Part shown: one piece after another, positions 52,398 through 60,929 of the stretch
Position numbering within the stretch: the first letter of the stretch is position 1
How the letters are laid out: each line of letters starts with the position of its first letter
Assembly: GCA_902768825.1 (NCBI GenBank)
Contig: CACXMR010000008.1
Span: forward strand, 1-61,199
Origin: an uncultured Ruminococcus sp.
GTDB lineage: Bacteria; Bacillota; Clostridia; Oscillospirales; Acutalibacteraceae
DNA: 61,199 nucleotides
Reading direction: 5' to 3'
Made by a program: the position numbers and the translations under genes
The notes under the pieces: model-generated
What the model was told of the DNA's origin: nothing
Databases searched by the model: none
What the model saw: only the letters and a program-made list of their open reading frames with translations

Positions 52398-52452
52398 AAT
52401 GTTATGAATATTTTATAATGTTGCAGCGACGCACGAATGGGGGCATTTCTCT

Positions 52453-53616
52453 ATGAATAATATACAGGAGCTTATAAAGAAATTTGCACAAACACAAAAC
52501 AAGGAGTTTATGCTTCAGATCATTGAGGAGATGAAAACCAAGGACAAGCTGTGGATAGCATATTCGCCTGTAACCAGAAACCACTATGTGGAATACTTCA
52601 ACGGTGTGCCGACGGCTTATGTATTTTCTGATCTGAGCTTCTGTGAGGCCTTTGCAGCTTATCTTGAGACCAAGAAAATAGTGATAAGACCTCTTGAGAG
52701 TGAGAGCAGCACCCGTGTGCCGATGTTCAGCGACTTTTTCAGGAACGGCATTGAGCAGATCATTGTTGATAACGGCCAGACCTTTATCGTCATTGATCTC
52801 CTTGACATAATCAAGCGTCCGGATTTTTCGTCCTTGTCTGAGGCTGACCGTCCCCTGATAAATCCTTCCATGATGAAGTGCGCCAACATATTCTTTCAGT
52901 GCATGAACATGGATGAGCCTAACCCCAATGCCGAGAATAATCTTATGCGTGAGATATTCAACTCACGGTATCTTCTCCCTATCGTTTTTGGAGACAAGGC
53001 TCCCAAGGGTCTTTCGCTCAGACCTATATCCGTAGGCGGTGCAGCGATACAGCTTGCAGTCATACGCCACGGCGACGGGAAGGGTTATATTCCTGTTTTT
53101 ACTGACTGGGTGGAGCTTGGCAAATACGACAGAGAAAGGCTTTGCTGCGGCAACATTGTGACCTTCAGTGATATTGAGACCTTCTGTGTGAACGGGGAAT
53201 ATGTTGCGATAAACCCTCTGGGCTTCAATATGCTGCTTGACAAGACGACGGTTGAGAGCATACGCAAGCGTTTTGATACGCCCGAGGAGAAGGAAAAGAC
53301 CGACCGTATGGGCTTTTTCCCGGTAAACGATGCGCCTGCCCCCATGATGAGCAAGCTCCATGAGCTGTTTGACAAGGTGCAGGGCATTAATAACGCCTAT
53401 CTCAAGGGGCTTCGCAGGGAAGGGAAGACCAGTTATCTTGTGGTAGTAGATTTCAGCGGCACAAACCCTGCTGTTTTCCAGCAGATAGCCCAGCAGGTAG
53501 GACCGCTTACCGGCGGCAAGGCACTGAATTTTGTAGCATACAACAGTGAGATCGGCAAAGCAGCCAGCGCAAACACATCGCCCTTCTATCAGCGTGTAAA
53601 GGTATCGGGAAATTGA
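52453..53616 (+). CDS. SseB-domain protein (enhanced serine sensitivity family)
   Basis: A 387-residue cytosolic protein. A segment at about 215-275 (YIPVFTDWVELGKY...VAINPLGFNMLLDKTTVESI) is the SseB N-terminal-type domain, and about 300-385 (LHELFDKVQGINNAYLKGLRREGKTSYLVVVDFSG) matches the SseB C-terminal domain. An additional N-terminal region (FNGVPTAYVFSDLSFCEAFAAYL) seems to be a second, diverged copy of the SseB fold. Family function is poorly known; E. coli SseB affects serine sensitivity. The gene is monocistronic with a consensus promoter and ends in a repeat-rich spacer. Confidence 0.75.
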   Translation: MNNIQELIKKFAQTQNKEFMLQIIEEMKTKDKLWIAYSPVTRNHYVEYFNGVPTAYVFSDLSFCEAFAAYLETKKIVIRPLESESSTRVPMFSDFFRNGIEQIIVDNGQTFIVIDLLDIIKRPDFSSLSEADRPLINPSMMKCANIFFQCMNMDEPNPNAENNLMREIFNSRYLLPIVFGDKAPKGLSLRPISVGGAAIQLAVIRHGDGKGYIPVFTDWVELGKYDRERLCCGNIVTFSDIETFCVNGEYVAINPLGFNMLLDKTTVESIRKRFDTPEEKEKTDRMGFFPVNDAPAPMMSKLHELFDKVQGINNAYLKGLRREGKTSYLVVVDFSGTNPAVFQQIAQQVGPLTGGKALNFVAYNSEIGKAASANTSPFYQRVKVSGN

Positions 53617-53640
53617 CCCGCTTGTTACGTTCCTGCACTT

Positions 53641-53829
53641 ATTATCCTGCTGACGCCGGCAAGCTGCCGGTCCCGTGTTCGCGATGAAACTCACTCTGAC
53701 ATTAATCTTTACTGTCCGCGTGAAGATAGTAAGAATCGCGAGGGTGCAGCTTTGGTTCGTACACAGAGCGGAACGAAGTGAAGCGAACCCCGCGAAAATG
53801 GGTGCGGCGGCTCGCCGCCGCCGGCAAGA
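53641..53829. repeat. Dispersed copy of the second (128-bp type) repeat family
   Basis: A GCCGGCAAGCTGCCGG palindrome and TGTTCGCG (53655-53682) match sequence near 28147-28173. GTACACAGAGCGGAAC (53759-53774) followed by GAAGTGAAGCGAACCCCGCG is the reverse complement of the core found in the 27815-28206 array. A GC palindrome GGCGGC-TC-GCCGCC follows. The stretch holds no gene. Confidence 0.75.
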
Positions 53830-54062
53830 AAATTGCCTGATCCCTGTCGGAATCAGGCTTTTATCTTATATATTGGTGAGCTTCGCCCCCCAAGCCCCTG
53901 ACCAAGGGCTCTGCCCTTGGAACCTGCAAGCTTTTGAAAAAGCTTGACCAAAACTTTTGTGTTGTTGTCCTCTTTCGGAAAAACTACGAGCTGCGAGCAG
54001 TTAAGTCTCAATTCAGTTTATCTGCCCCCGCGAACAAGGGTGTGGCAGCTTGCCGCCGGCGG
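53830..54062 (+). repeat. Dispersed mosaic repeat, copy 3 (abuts the upp stop codon)
   Basis: It carries the CCTGATCC/GGAATCAGG hairpin (53836-53857), the perfect CCAAGGGC-TCT-GCCCTTGG hairpin (53902-53920), the core TGCAAGCTTTTGAAAAAGC, and a long tail to about 54036. Bases 53890-54036 are nearly identical to the reverse complement of 61056-61199, with one 3-base indel and one substitution. The last bases touch the upp stop codon, so it may also serve as the upp and sseB terminator region. Confidence 0.9.
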
Positions 54063-54695
54063 TCAGGCTTTTGTACCGAAAATGCGGTCACCGGCGTCTC
54101 CCAGTCCCGGACAAATGTAGGCGTCGTTGTTCAGGCAGCGGTCAAGAGAACCTATATAGAGCTTCACATCGGGATGGGCTTCAGTAAATGCCTTGACTCC
54201 CTCAGGAGCGGCAATGATGCACATACACTTGATGTTTTTGCCTCCCAGCTTTTTGATCTCGGTCACGGCATCGGTCAGAGAACCTCCCGTGGCAAGCATG
54301 GGGTCTACCACCAGGATGAGCCTGTCCTCAATATAGTCGGGCAGGTTGCAGTAATATGCCTGAGGCTTGTGGGTCACCTCATCACGGCGCATACCGATGT
54401 GACCTACCTTTGCAGTTGGAACGAGAGCAAGTATGCCGCCCACCATGCCAAGCCCCGCTCTGAGGATGGGAACTACAGCGGGCTTCTTTCCCTCCAGAAC
54501 CGGCTGGATGGTCTTTTCTATGGGTGTGGTGATCTCTATATTGGTGGTGTGCAGGTCGCTGAGAGCTTCATATCCCATCAGCATGGCGATCTCTTCCACT
54601 AACTTGCGAAACTCAAGAGTGCCGGTGTTCTCATTGCGGAGCATTGTGATCTTGTGCTTTATGAGCGGATGAGTCATGTAGATTACATTTGACAT
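54063..54695 (-). CDS. upp: Uracil phosphoribosyltransferase
   Basis: A 210-residue cytosolic enzyme that salvages uracil with PRPP to give UMP. Diagnostic segments are [10 protein letters not shown] near the N-terminus, [11 protein letters not shown] (about residues 76-86), the PRPP-binding [15 protein letters not shown] (about 131-145), and the uracil-binding [16 protein letters not shown] at the C-terminus. The start at 54695 follows AAGGAAG; longer in-frame starts run into the upstream spacer. The stop codon lies exactly at the edge of a dispersed repeat. Confidence 0.96.
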   Translation of the reverse strand: MSNVIYMTHPLIKHKITMLRNENTGTLEFRKLVEEIAMLMGYEALSDLHTTNIEITTPIEKTIQPVLEGKKPAVVPILRAGLGMVGGILALVPTAKVGHIGMRRDEVTHKPQAYYCNLPDYIEDRLILVVDPMLATGGSLTDAVTEIKKLGGKNIKCMCIIAAPEGVKAFTEAHPDVKLYIGSLDRCLNNDAYICPGLGDAGDRIFGTKA

Positions 54696-54810
54696 ATACA
54701 ATCTTCCTTTCGGCATTTTTTCGTCCTTAGTCTTTACTATATTATAATGCACTCTTAGCGCTGCTGTCAAGGAAGTCCGCATTAATTCAGCCCCGCTGGG
54801 GGAAGTTCCC

Positions 54811-55407
54811 TCAGCTCCGCAGAGTCTCAAAGATCAGCCAGGCTGAGGCGAGCAGGAGAGTGAAATTATATCTCGTCTGCAGCAGGAGCAAAAAGCCCCA
54901 CAGCGCCATGGGAAACAGGAAGATAAGTGACACGATCTTCATTATGCGGTCACACATTTCGGGGTCAAAGCGTCTTTGCAGTATTATATTCAGTGCCTGG
55001 CCGCCGTCTAAGGAGCATACGGGCAGAGAATTGAATATTCCCAGGGTCAGGTGTGCTGCCGTAAACACCGAAAGCTCCTTCCAGCCAGTGGACAGAAAGA
55101 CTATATATGAAAGTGCGGCAAAAAGATAATTTACCGCTGCCCCTGATAGAATCACTGCTAAATTCCTGCGGGTCCCACGCAGGGCTTTTTTGTTGTCAAC
55201 GATGGCGATGTCAAAAAGGGTGAGCCTTATGGTGTCAGGTGGGGAATGCAGTAGCTCAAGTGTAGCTATGTGCCCAAGCTCGTGCAAGACTGCCGCAAGG
55301 AAGCATAGCAATACAGAATATGAGCGGTCAAGAATTATCACCGCTGTCATCAGGCCAACAAGGGGATAGCTGACGACAAATGTTATCCGCCCGAAGCGCA
55401 GCTTCAT
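54811..55407 (-). CDS. M50 family site-2 metalloprotease, SpoIVFB-like
   Basis: A 198-residue intramembrane zinc protease. The active site is HELGH (H42, E43, H46) inside a membrane helix, and the third zinc ligand is D134 in [12 protein letters not shown]. About five to six membrane helices are predicted. The short form without PDZ or CBS domains and the coupled upstream M23 gene match the SpoIVFA-SpoIVFB pair that activates pro-sigma-K in sporulating Firmicutes. Its start overlaps the upstream stop by 4 bases. The role in sporulation is inferred. Confidence 0.85.
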   Translation of the reverse strand: MKLRFGRITFVVSYPLVGLMTAVIILDRSYSVLLCFLAAVLHELGHIATLELLHSPPDTIRLTLFDIAIVDNKKALRGTRRNLAVILSGAAVNYLFAALSYIVFLSTGWKELSVFTAAHLTLGIFNSLPVCSLDGGQALNIILQRRFDPEMCDRIMKIVSLIFLFPMALWGFLLLLQTRYNFTLLLASAWLIFETLRS

Positions 55408-56141
55408 TTGTAAGCATCTCCTAAAAGCGGAGAGGGGTCTGCGTTTTGCCCGTCACGGATAAGCTCCAGGTGCAGGTGAGGCCCGTCGGAATCTCCGGTT
55501 GACCCTACCAGGGCGATCACGCTGCCTGCCTTGACCAGCTCGCCGGTGCTGACCGTCAGCTTTTCGCAGTGGGCGTACAGGGTCTTGCTGCCGTCAGAGT
55601 GGGTCAGAATGATATAGTTCCCATAGGACGGGTCGGTGTCTGCCGTTGTCACCTCGCCGTCCAGGATAGCCATGATCTCGCTGTTTTTGTCGGCGGCAAT
55701 GTCAATGCCCTTGTGGAATTGCTGACCGGTCTCGTCATCTCTCTGACCATAGGGTGAGGTAATGGTTCCGGAGCTAAGGGGCAGAGACTTGCCTTGTGGG
55801 GATTTGGCGGTGCTGTCGGCGGCTTTGAGGCTGGTTTCACGGATGCTGACTTCATCTGTGAAGGTGTTGTTGAGAGCCTTGCCTTCGGTGAGGACAGAGC
55901 TGTTGAAGCGGTCAAAATACCAGCTTGCGGTGTCTGCGTAAAATGCGCCCCCTATGGCTCTTGCTGTAAAGGCAAATCCGAGGATCAGCAGGCAAAGGGC
56001 GATCCTTGCAATGGTCAGCAGCGAGCCCCTTATAAATGACGGTCTGTCTTTTGGCGGAGCGTCTCTCTGCGCAGCGGTGCGGGTCAGGGATGGGGATGTT
56101 TCCTCACTTATCTCATCTTCGGGTATGCTGCGTGATCTCAT
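55404..56141 (-). CDS. Membrane-anchored M23 peptidase, SpoIVFA-like
   Basis: A 245-residue protein with a cytosolic N-terminus (about 1-40), one membrane helix (about 41-62), a linker and a LytM domain outside. All active-site residues are visible: H143 and D147 (HKGID), H191 (YAHC), H222 and H224 (HLHLE). It is translationally coupled to the M50 protease downstream (4-base overlap). In B. subtilis SpoIVFA holds SpoIVFB inactive and has a LytM-like domain, so this arrangement supports a SpoIVFA-like role. Unlike the other M23 protein in the window (34367-35155), its site looks catalytically intact. Confidence 0.82.
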   Translation of the reverse strand: MRSRSIPEDEISEETSPSLTRTAAQRDAPPKDRPSFIRGSLLTIARIALCLLILGFAFTARAIGGAFYADTASWYFDRFNSSVLTEGKALNNTFTDEVSIRETSLKAADSTAKSPQGKSLPLSSGTITSPYGQRDDETGQQFHKGIDIAADKNSEIMAILDGEVTTADTDPSYGNYIILTHSDGSKTLYAHCEKLTVSTGELVKAGSVIALVGSTGDSDGPHLHLELIRDGQNADPSPLLGDAYK

Positions 56142-56361
56142 GGCTTATCCTCCCTTTGGTTCCTTTGATAATAGATATGCAGGTCCCTTTGGAATGATAC
56201 AAAAAAGAGAAAATAGAGATTAATATGAATGATATGTAAAAAATCCCAAATATTTACATACAACCTGGAAAAAGTATGTTTTATTTGTGCGGTTTTTGTT
56301 GCTATTGCTTTGCAGTGATGATATAATTAGGTAAGATTGTTGTAATAAAGGGGGCATGCCA

Positions 56362-57615
56362 ATGAGCGGAATTGATCTTTTTACTCTGAATTTCTTCCCT
56401 GTGATTGGCATCGGCTTTCTGATTATATTTCTCTGGAAGAACTCCAACATGGAGAAGAAGCTCAAGCGCCTGTTTTACAATCTGGCAGTGTTCATCGTAA
56501 TTGAGGATATACTTTACAATATTGAGCTGATCCTGCCCTATACCGATTGCAGCAGGGAGCTTATGACCCTGGTGACTGCACTGGGCTATGTCCTGAGACC
56601 TCTGCTGCTGTATAGCTTCATAATGATCGTCATCCGGCAGGACAACAGAAAAAGGATCAGGCTGCCCCTGCTGCTGCCCAGCGTTGTCTGCGCATTATCT
56701 TCGTTTTCGGCATTCTTCACGGATATCGCCTATTACTATGATGACATGAAGGTCTTTCACAGGGGAGCGCTGGGCTGGACGCCCCATGTGGTAATGATAG
56801 TATACCTTGTGGCTATGACAGTCCTCTCCTTTACCCACAAGAGTCAGACAAACAAATTTGAGCGGACTCTGGTGCTTGAGATCACGATGATACTTATTGT
56901 GGCGGCCTTTGCAGAATCAGTTTTCGGCAACATCTATGTGCTGCGCACGGCTACCACGGCGGTACTGATATTTTACTATATGTTCTTTCAGTCTCAGCTT
57001 TACAAGGACGAGATCATCGAGGAGCAAAAGCGCAAGATCGAGATGGAGGCAAATTTCAGTCTGCAGATAGTCAAGACCCTTGCCGAAACCGTTGATGCCA
57101 AGGATCCCTACACCAAGGGACATTCCTACCGAGTGGCGGAGTATTCCAGAGAGATAGCCAGACGAATGGGAAAGGACGAGGCCTTTTTGCGCAGGATATA
57201 CTATATGGGCATGCTGCATGATGTGGGAAAGATCGGTGTTTCTGACAACATCATCAACAAGAAGGACGGGCTTACAATCGATGAATATGAGTCGGTAAAG
57301 TCCCATACCGTCATCGGCGAGGAGGTGCTCAGACACATCACCGCAATGCCTGAGCTTTACTATGGGGCAAGGTGGCACCATGAGAGATTTGACGGAAGGG
57401 GATATCCGGACGGACTGAAGGGGGACGAAATACCCATCGAGGTCAGGATCATATCGGTGGCTGATATGTTTGACGCAATGACCTCCACCAGGAGCTACAG
57501 GGATCCTCTGCCTATGAACGAGGTGCGCACTGAGCTGGAAAACGCAAGAGGCACCCAGGTCGATCCTGAAATAGCAGATATAATGATGAAAATGATCGAC
57601 GAGGCCATTAGTTGA
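56362..57615 (+). CDS. Membrane HD-GYP domain protein (putative c-di-GMP phosphodiesterase)
   Basis: A 417-residue protein. About seven hydrophobic segments fill residues 1-215, followed by a short coiled linker (KDEIIEEQKRKIEMEA) and a C-terminal HD-GYP domain. Key motifs are HSYRVAEYS, the metal pair H286-D287 in MLHDVGKIGV, and HHERFDGRGYPDGLKGDEIP (about 339-358). These match enzymes that break down cyclic di-GMP. The multi-span N-terminus is probably a sensor of unknown ligand. The ATG at 56362 is 7 bases after GGGGG; an ATG at 56356 is too close. Confidence 0.87.
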   Translation: MSGIDLFTLNFFPVIGIGFLIIFLWKNSNMEKKLKRLFYNLAVFIVIEDILYNIELILPYTDCSRELMTLVTALGYVLRPLLLYSFIMIVIRQDNRKRIRLPLLLPSVVCALSSFSAFFTDIAYYYDDMKVFHRGALGWTPHVVMIVYLVAMTVLSFTHKSQTNKFERTLVLEITMILIVAAFAESVFGNIYVLRTATTAVLIFYYMFFQSQLYKDEIIEEQKRKIEMEANFSLQIVKTLAETVDAKDPYTKGHSYRVAEYSREIARRMGKDEAFLRRIYYMGMLHDVGKIGVSDNIINKKDGLTIDEYESVKSHTVIGEEVLRHITAMPELYYGARWHHERFDGRGYPDGLKGDEIPIEVRIISVADMFDAMTSTRSYRDPLPMNEVRTELENARGTQVDPEIADIMMKMIDEAIS

Positions 57616-57616
57616 T

Positions 57617-57742
57617 GTGTGCCCTGTCTGCGGCAAAACCAAATTTGATAAAACAGGGATCGGTGGAAACTATTCTGCCGGTCCACTTTTCTTTTTGGGA
57701 ATTATTTCAGTTTTGTTGATAAACTTTGTGCATAATGCTTGA
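57617..57742 (+). CDS. Possible 41-residue peptide with CxxC and a hydrophobic tail
   Basis: A GTG immediately after the HD-GYP stop opens a short frame starting VCPVCGKTKFDKTG, followed by a hydrophobic tail PLFFLGIISVLLI. A GAGG lies about 13 bases upstream, so translation could be coupled to the preceding gene. CPVCG is a zinc-ribbon half-site and the tail could be a membrane helix. The frame is short and could be chance or a decayed end of another gene. Confidence 0.25.
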   Translation: MCPVCGKTKFDKTGIGGNYSAGPLFFLGIISVLLINFVHNA

Positions 57743-57767
57743 TTTATCTGTGGGAATATTATATAAT
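57739..57767 (+). promoter_or_regulatory. Promoter of the amino-acid transporter operon
   Basis: TTGATT (57739-57744), a 17-base spacer and a perfect TATAAT (57762-57767), about 65 bases before the start codon. Confidence 0.7.
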
Positions 57768-57831
57768 AAATTGTTCGGGTTTAGCGTGGTATCGCTTTAT
57801 CATACGAAAACACAATTTTTTAAAGAGGAGG

Positions 57832-60132
57832 ATGCCGGTTATACGGCAGAGCAGAACGATGTCGAATTTAACAAGACCCAAGAGATCCTTTAAGAGCTTC
57901 ATCGGTTCAATGCTGGTTTTTTCGCTGATAGCGGGAATGTTCGCATTTATGATTCCGATGACTCAGGCGCAGGCAGAGGGCAGAACCTTCACTGTGGGCT
58001 TCGACGCTGAGTTTCCGCCCTACGGGTATAAGGACAACAGCGGAGAATATGTGGGCTTTGACCTTGATCTTGCCCAGGAAGTCTGCAGCAGAAACGGATG
58101 GACCCTGAGGAAGCAGCCCATTGTCTGGGACACCAAGGACAGCGAGCTTAACAGCGGTTCTATTGACTGCATCTGGAACGGCTTTACCATCAACGGCCGT
58201 GAGGATAAGTATACATGGTCGGACGCCTATGTTGACAACTCACAGGTGGTCATCGTAAGGAAGGATTCCGAGATAAAGAAGCTGTCTGACCTGGCGGGAA
58301 AGACAGTGCTTGTCCAGGCGGATTCATCGGCGCTGGCGGCCTTCCAGGGTGAGGACGCAACTGACGAAAACAAGCAGCTTGCTTCTTCCTTCAAGACCCT
58401 GAGACAGTCTGCGGACTACAACACCGCCTTTATGGAGCTGGACATGGCTGACGCTGTGTGCCTTGACTATGGTGTGGCAAACTATCAGCTCAGTAGTCGG
58501 GGAGACACCTTCCGTATGCTTGATGAGAAGGTCTCCACCGAGCAGTATGGCATAGGCTTCAAGCTTGGCAATACAGAGCTGAGGGACAAGGTGCAGCAGA
58601 CTCTCTATGAGATGAAGTCTGACGGCAAGTTTGACGAGATAGCAAAGAAATGGGGCCTGCAGGACAGTGTCGTGCTCAAGGCACCTGATAAAAAGGCCGA
58701 GGACGAGAGCGGAAAGAAATTTGTTGTAGGCTTTGACGCCGAGTTTCCGCCCTATGGCTATAAGAACGACCAGGGTGAATATGTGGGCTTTGACCTGGAT
58801 CTTGCCCAGGAGGTCTGCACCAGGAGGGGCTGGACGCTTATAAAACAGCCCATTGTCTGGGACACCAAGGACAGCGAGCTTAACAGCGGCTCTATCGACT
58901 GCATCTGGAACGGCTTTACCATCAACGGCCGTGAGGATAAATACACCTGGTCAACGCCCTATGTGGACAACTCTCAGGTCGTTGTAGTGGCAAAGGATTC
59001 GCCAATAAAGAGTCTTGACGAGCTCAAGGACAAGATCGTGCTGGTGCAGGCGGATTCCTCGGCTCTTGCCGCATTCAAGGGCGATGACGCCACCAAGGAG
59101 AACAAGGCTCTTGCCGAGTCCTTCAAGTCACTTCGTCAGACGGCTGATTACAATACCTGCTTTTTGGAGCTGGAGAGCGGCATGGCTGACGCTGTGTGTC
59201 TTGACTATGGTGTGGCTAACTATCAGCTCAGGAGCAGGGGCGATTCCTTCCGTATGCTGGAGGAAAAGGTCTCTACAGAAAAGTATGGCATAGGCTTCAA
59301 GCTCGGCAACAAGGAGCTGAGGAACAAGGTGCAGGAGACTCTCCTTGAGATGAAGGCTGACGGCACCTTTGACAGGATCGCAGAAAAATGGGGACTTGCA
59401 GACAGTGTGTGTCTCAGTGCCGAGGATAAATACATCGACAAGACCGAGCAGACCATTCTTCCCGGACAGGGCAGCGAGGGTGTGGACTGGGGCTCCATGT
59501 TCAGACAGCTTGGCGAGGGCATGAGCAAGACCCTTCTCATCTTCTTCCTGACTCTCCTCTTTGCTATGCCCCTCGGACTCCTGGTCTCCTTTGTGAGAAT
59601 GTCAAGGTTCAGGGTGCTGCAGTGGATCGCAAGGATATATATTTCAATCATGCGAGGCACGCCTCTTATGCTCCAGCTATTGGTTGTGGGCTTTGCGCCC
59701 TATTATGTATTTGGCATAAGACAGGATGAGAGCTATAGGTTTATTGCTGTAATCATTGGCTTTTCTCTCAACTATGCGGCCTATTTTGCGGAGATATACA
59801 GAGCGGGCATACAGGCAGTGCCCAAGGGCCAGCGTGAAGCAGCGTCAGTGCTGGGCTATACCGGCGGCCAGACCTTCCGCAAGATCATCTTCCCGCAGAT
59901 GGTCAAAAACGTCCTGCCGCCTGTCACCAACGAGATCATCACTCTCGTAAAGGATACTTCCCTTGCGTCAGTGCTCACCTATCTTGAGATGTTTACTATA
60001 GCAAAGCAGCTTTCCGCAAGCTATACCAATCTGATACCCTTGTTTGTAGCCGGTGCCTTCTATTATGTGTTCAACTTCCTGGTGGCATTCATCATGGAGA
60101 TGATCGAAAAGAAGCTAAGCTATTATAAGTGA
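57832..60132 (+). CDS. Amino-acid ABC transporter: two fused substrate-binding domains plus permease
   Basis: A 766-residue fusion. A signal-like helix (about 25-45) is followed by binding domain 1 (about 50-282), binding domain 2 (about 296-530), both of the polar amino-acid type (VGFDAEFPPYGYK), and a permease domain (about 554-766). The permease docking loop is EIYRAGIQAVPKGQREAASVLGYTGGQTFRKIIFPQ. The two binding domains are very similar even in DNA; domain 1 lacks two residues present in domain 2 (ELDMAD versus ELESGMAD). The ATG at 57832 follows GAGGAG by few bases; an ATG at 57859 is an alternative. The ATPase gene begins 15 bases after the stop. Confidence 0.9.
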   Translation: MPVIRQSRTMSNLTRPKRSFKSFIGSMLVFSLIAGMFAFMIPMTQAQAEGRTFTVGFDAEFPPYGYKDNSGEYVGFDLDLAQEVCSRNGWTLRKQPIVWDTKDSELNSGSIDCIWNGFTINGREDKYTWSDAYVDNSQVVIVRKDSEIKKLSDLAGKTVLVQADSSALAAFQGEDATDENKQLASSFKTLRQSADYNTAFMELDMADAVCLDYGVANYQLSSRGDTFRMLDEKVSTEQYGIGFKLGNTELRDKVQQTLYEMKSDGKFDEIAKKWGLQDSVVLKAPDKKAEDESGKKFVVGFDAEFPPYGYKNDQGEYVGFDLDLAQEVCTRRGWTLIKQPIVWDTKDSELNSGSIDCIWNGFTINGREDKYTWSTPYVDNSQVVVVAKDSPIKSLDELKDKIVLVQADSSALAAFKGDDATKENKALAESFKSLRQTADYNTCFLELESGMADAVCLDYGVANYQLRSRGDSFRMLEEKVSTEKYGIGFKLGNKELRNKVQETLLEMKADGTFDRIAEKWGLADSVCLSAEDKYIDKTEQTILPGQGSEGVDWGSMFRQLGEGMSKTLLIFFLTLLFAMPLGLLVSFVRMSRFRVLQWIARIYISIMRGTPLMLQLLVVGFAPYYVFGIRQDESYRFIAVIIGFSLNYAAYFAEIYRAGIQAVPKGQREAASVLGYTGGQTFRKIIFPQMVKNVLPPVTNEIITLVKDTSLASVLTYLEMFTIAKQLSASYTNLIPLFVAGAFYYVFNFLVAFIMEMIEKKLSYYK

Positions 60133-60147
60133 TGGAGGTGAAACACA

Positions 60148-60909
60148 ATGAAGCTGCTTGAAATAAAGAATCTTAACAAAAGCTTTGACGGCAGGACTGT
60201 GCTGGAGGATATCAGCCTGACTGTCGAGCAGGGCGAGGTGATATCAATTATTGGTCCTTCCGGCTCCGGCAAGACGACCCTTCTGCGCTGTGCCACCTTC
60301 CTTGAAACGATGGACAACGGCGAGCTGAGCTACTGTGAGAAGCCTGTGGTAGTCAGCAAGGGCGGCAGGTCGGTATACCCGTCAAAGTCTGAGCTGAGGG
60401 ATGCCAAATCAAAATTCAGCCTGGTGTTCCAGAATTTCAATCTTTTCCCGCACTACAACGTCCTCAAAAACGTGACGGATGCGCCCATTCATGTGATGAA
60501 GCGCAGCAAGGAGAAGGTCATTGCAGAGGCCAAGAGGATACTTGCAAAGGTAGGTCTTGAGGACAAGCTGAAGGCCTATCCCTGTGAGTTGTCCGGCGGT
60601 CAGCAGCAGCGTGTAGCCATAGCAAGGGCATTGCTGATGAATCCGAGCATGCTGTATTTTGACGAGCCCACATCGGCTCTTGACCCTGAGATCACTGCGG
60701 GCATACTTCGCATTATGAAAAGGCTTGCAGAGGAAAAGATGACAATGGTGATAGTCACCCACGAGATTGATTTTGCCAGAGCGGTGTCCGACCGGGTGAT
60801 ATTCATGGACGGCGGGCACATCATAGAGCAGGGTGCGCCCAAGGATGTCATCGACAATCCTTCAAACGACAGAACCAGAGCCTTCCTGAAAAAGCTCTCC
60901 GTCGAATGA
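60148..60909 (+). CDS. Amino-acid ABC transporter ATP-binding protein (GlnQ-like)
   Basis: A 253-residue cytosolic ATPase that powers the adjacent permease. Visible motifs are Walker A GPSGSGKTT (residues 36-44), the Q-loop FQNFNLFPHYNV, the signature LSGGQQQRVAIARAL, Walker B MLYFDEPTSALD and the switch histidine in IVTHE. The PAAT-family form (SGGQQQRVAIARAL and NLFPH) fits polar amino-acid transport. It has an insertion of about 18 residues (VVSKGGRSVYPSKSELRDAK) between Walker A and the Q-loop. GGAGGTG precedes the ATG. A GC-rich hairpin follows the gene. Confidence 0.95.
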   Translation: MKLLEIKNLNKSFDGRTVLEDISLTVEQGEVISIIGPSGSGKTTLLRCATFLETMDNGELSYCEKPVVVSKGGRSVYPSKSELRDAKSKFSLVFQNFNLFPHYNVLKNVTDAPIHVMKRSKEKVIAEAKRILAKVGLEDKLKAYPCELSGGQQQRVAIARALLMNPSMLYFDEPTSALDPEITAGILRIMKRLAEEKMTMVIVTHEIDFARAVSDRVIFMDGGHIIEQGAPKDVIDNPSNDRTRAFLKKLSVE

Positions 60910-60929
60910 TCAAAAGATCCATTACAGAT

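Noticed and set aside
53934-54602. 222-codon open frame on the plus strand
   Set aside because: Starts in repeat copy 3 and then runs antisense through upp; upp is certain.
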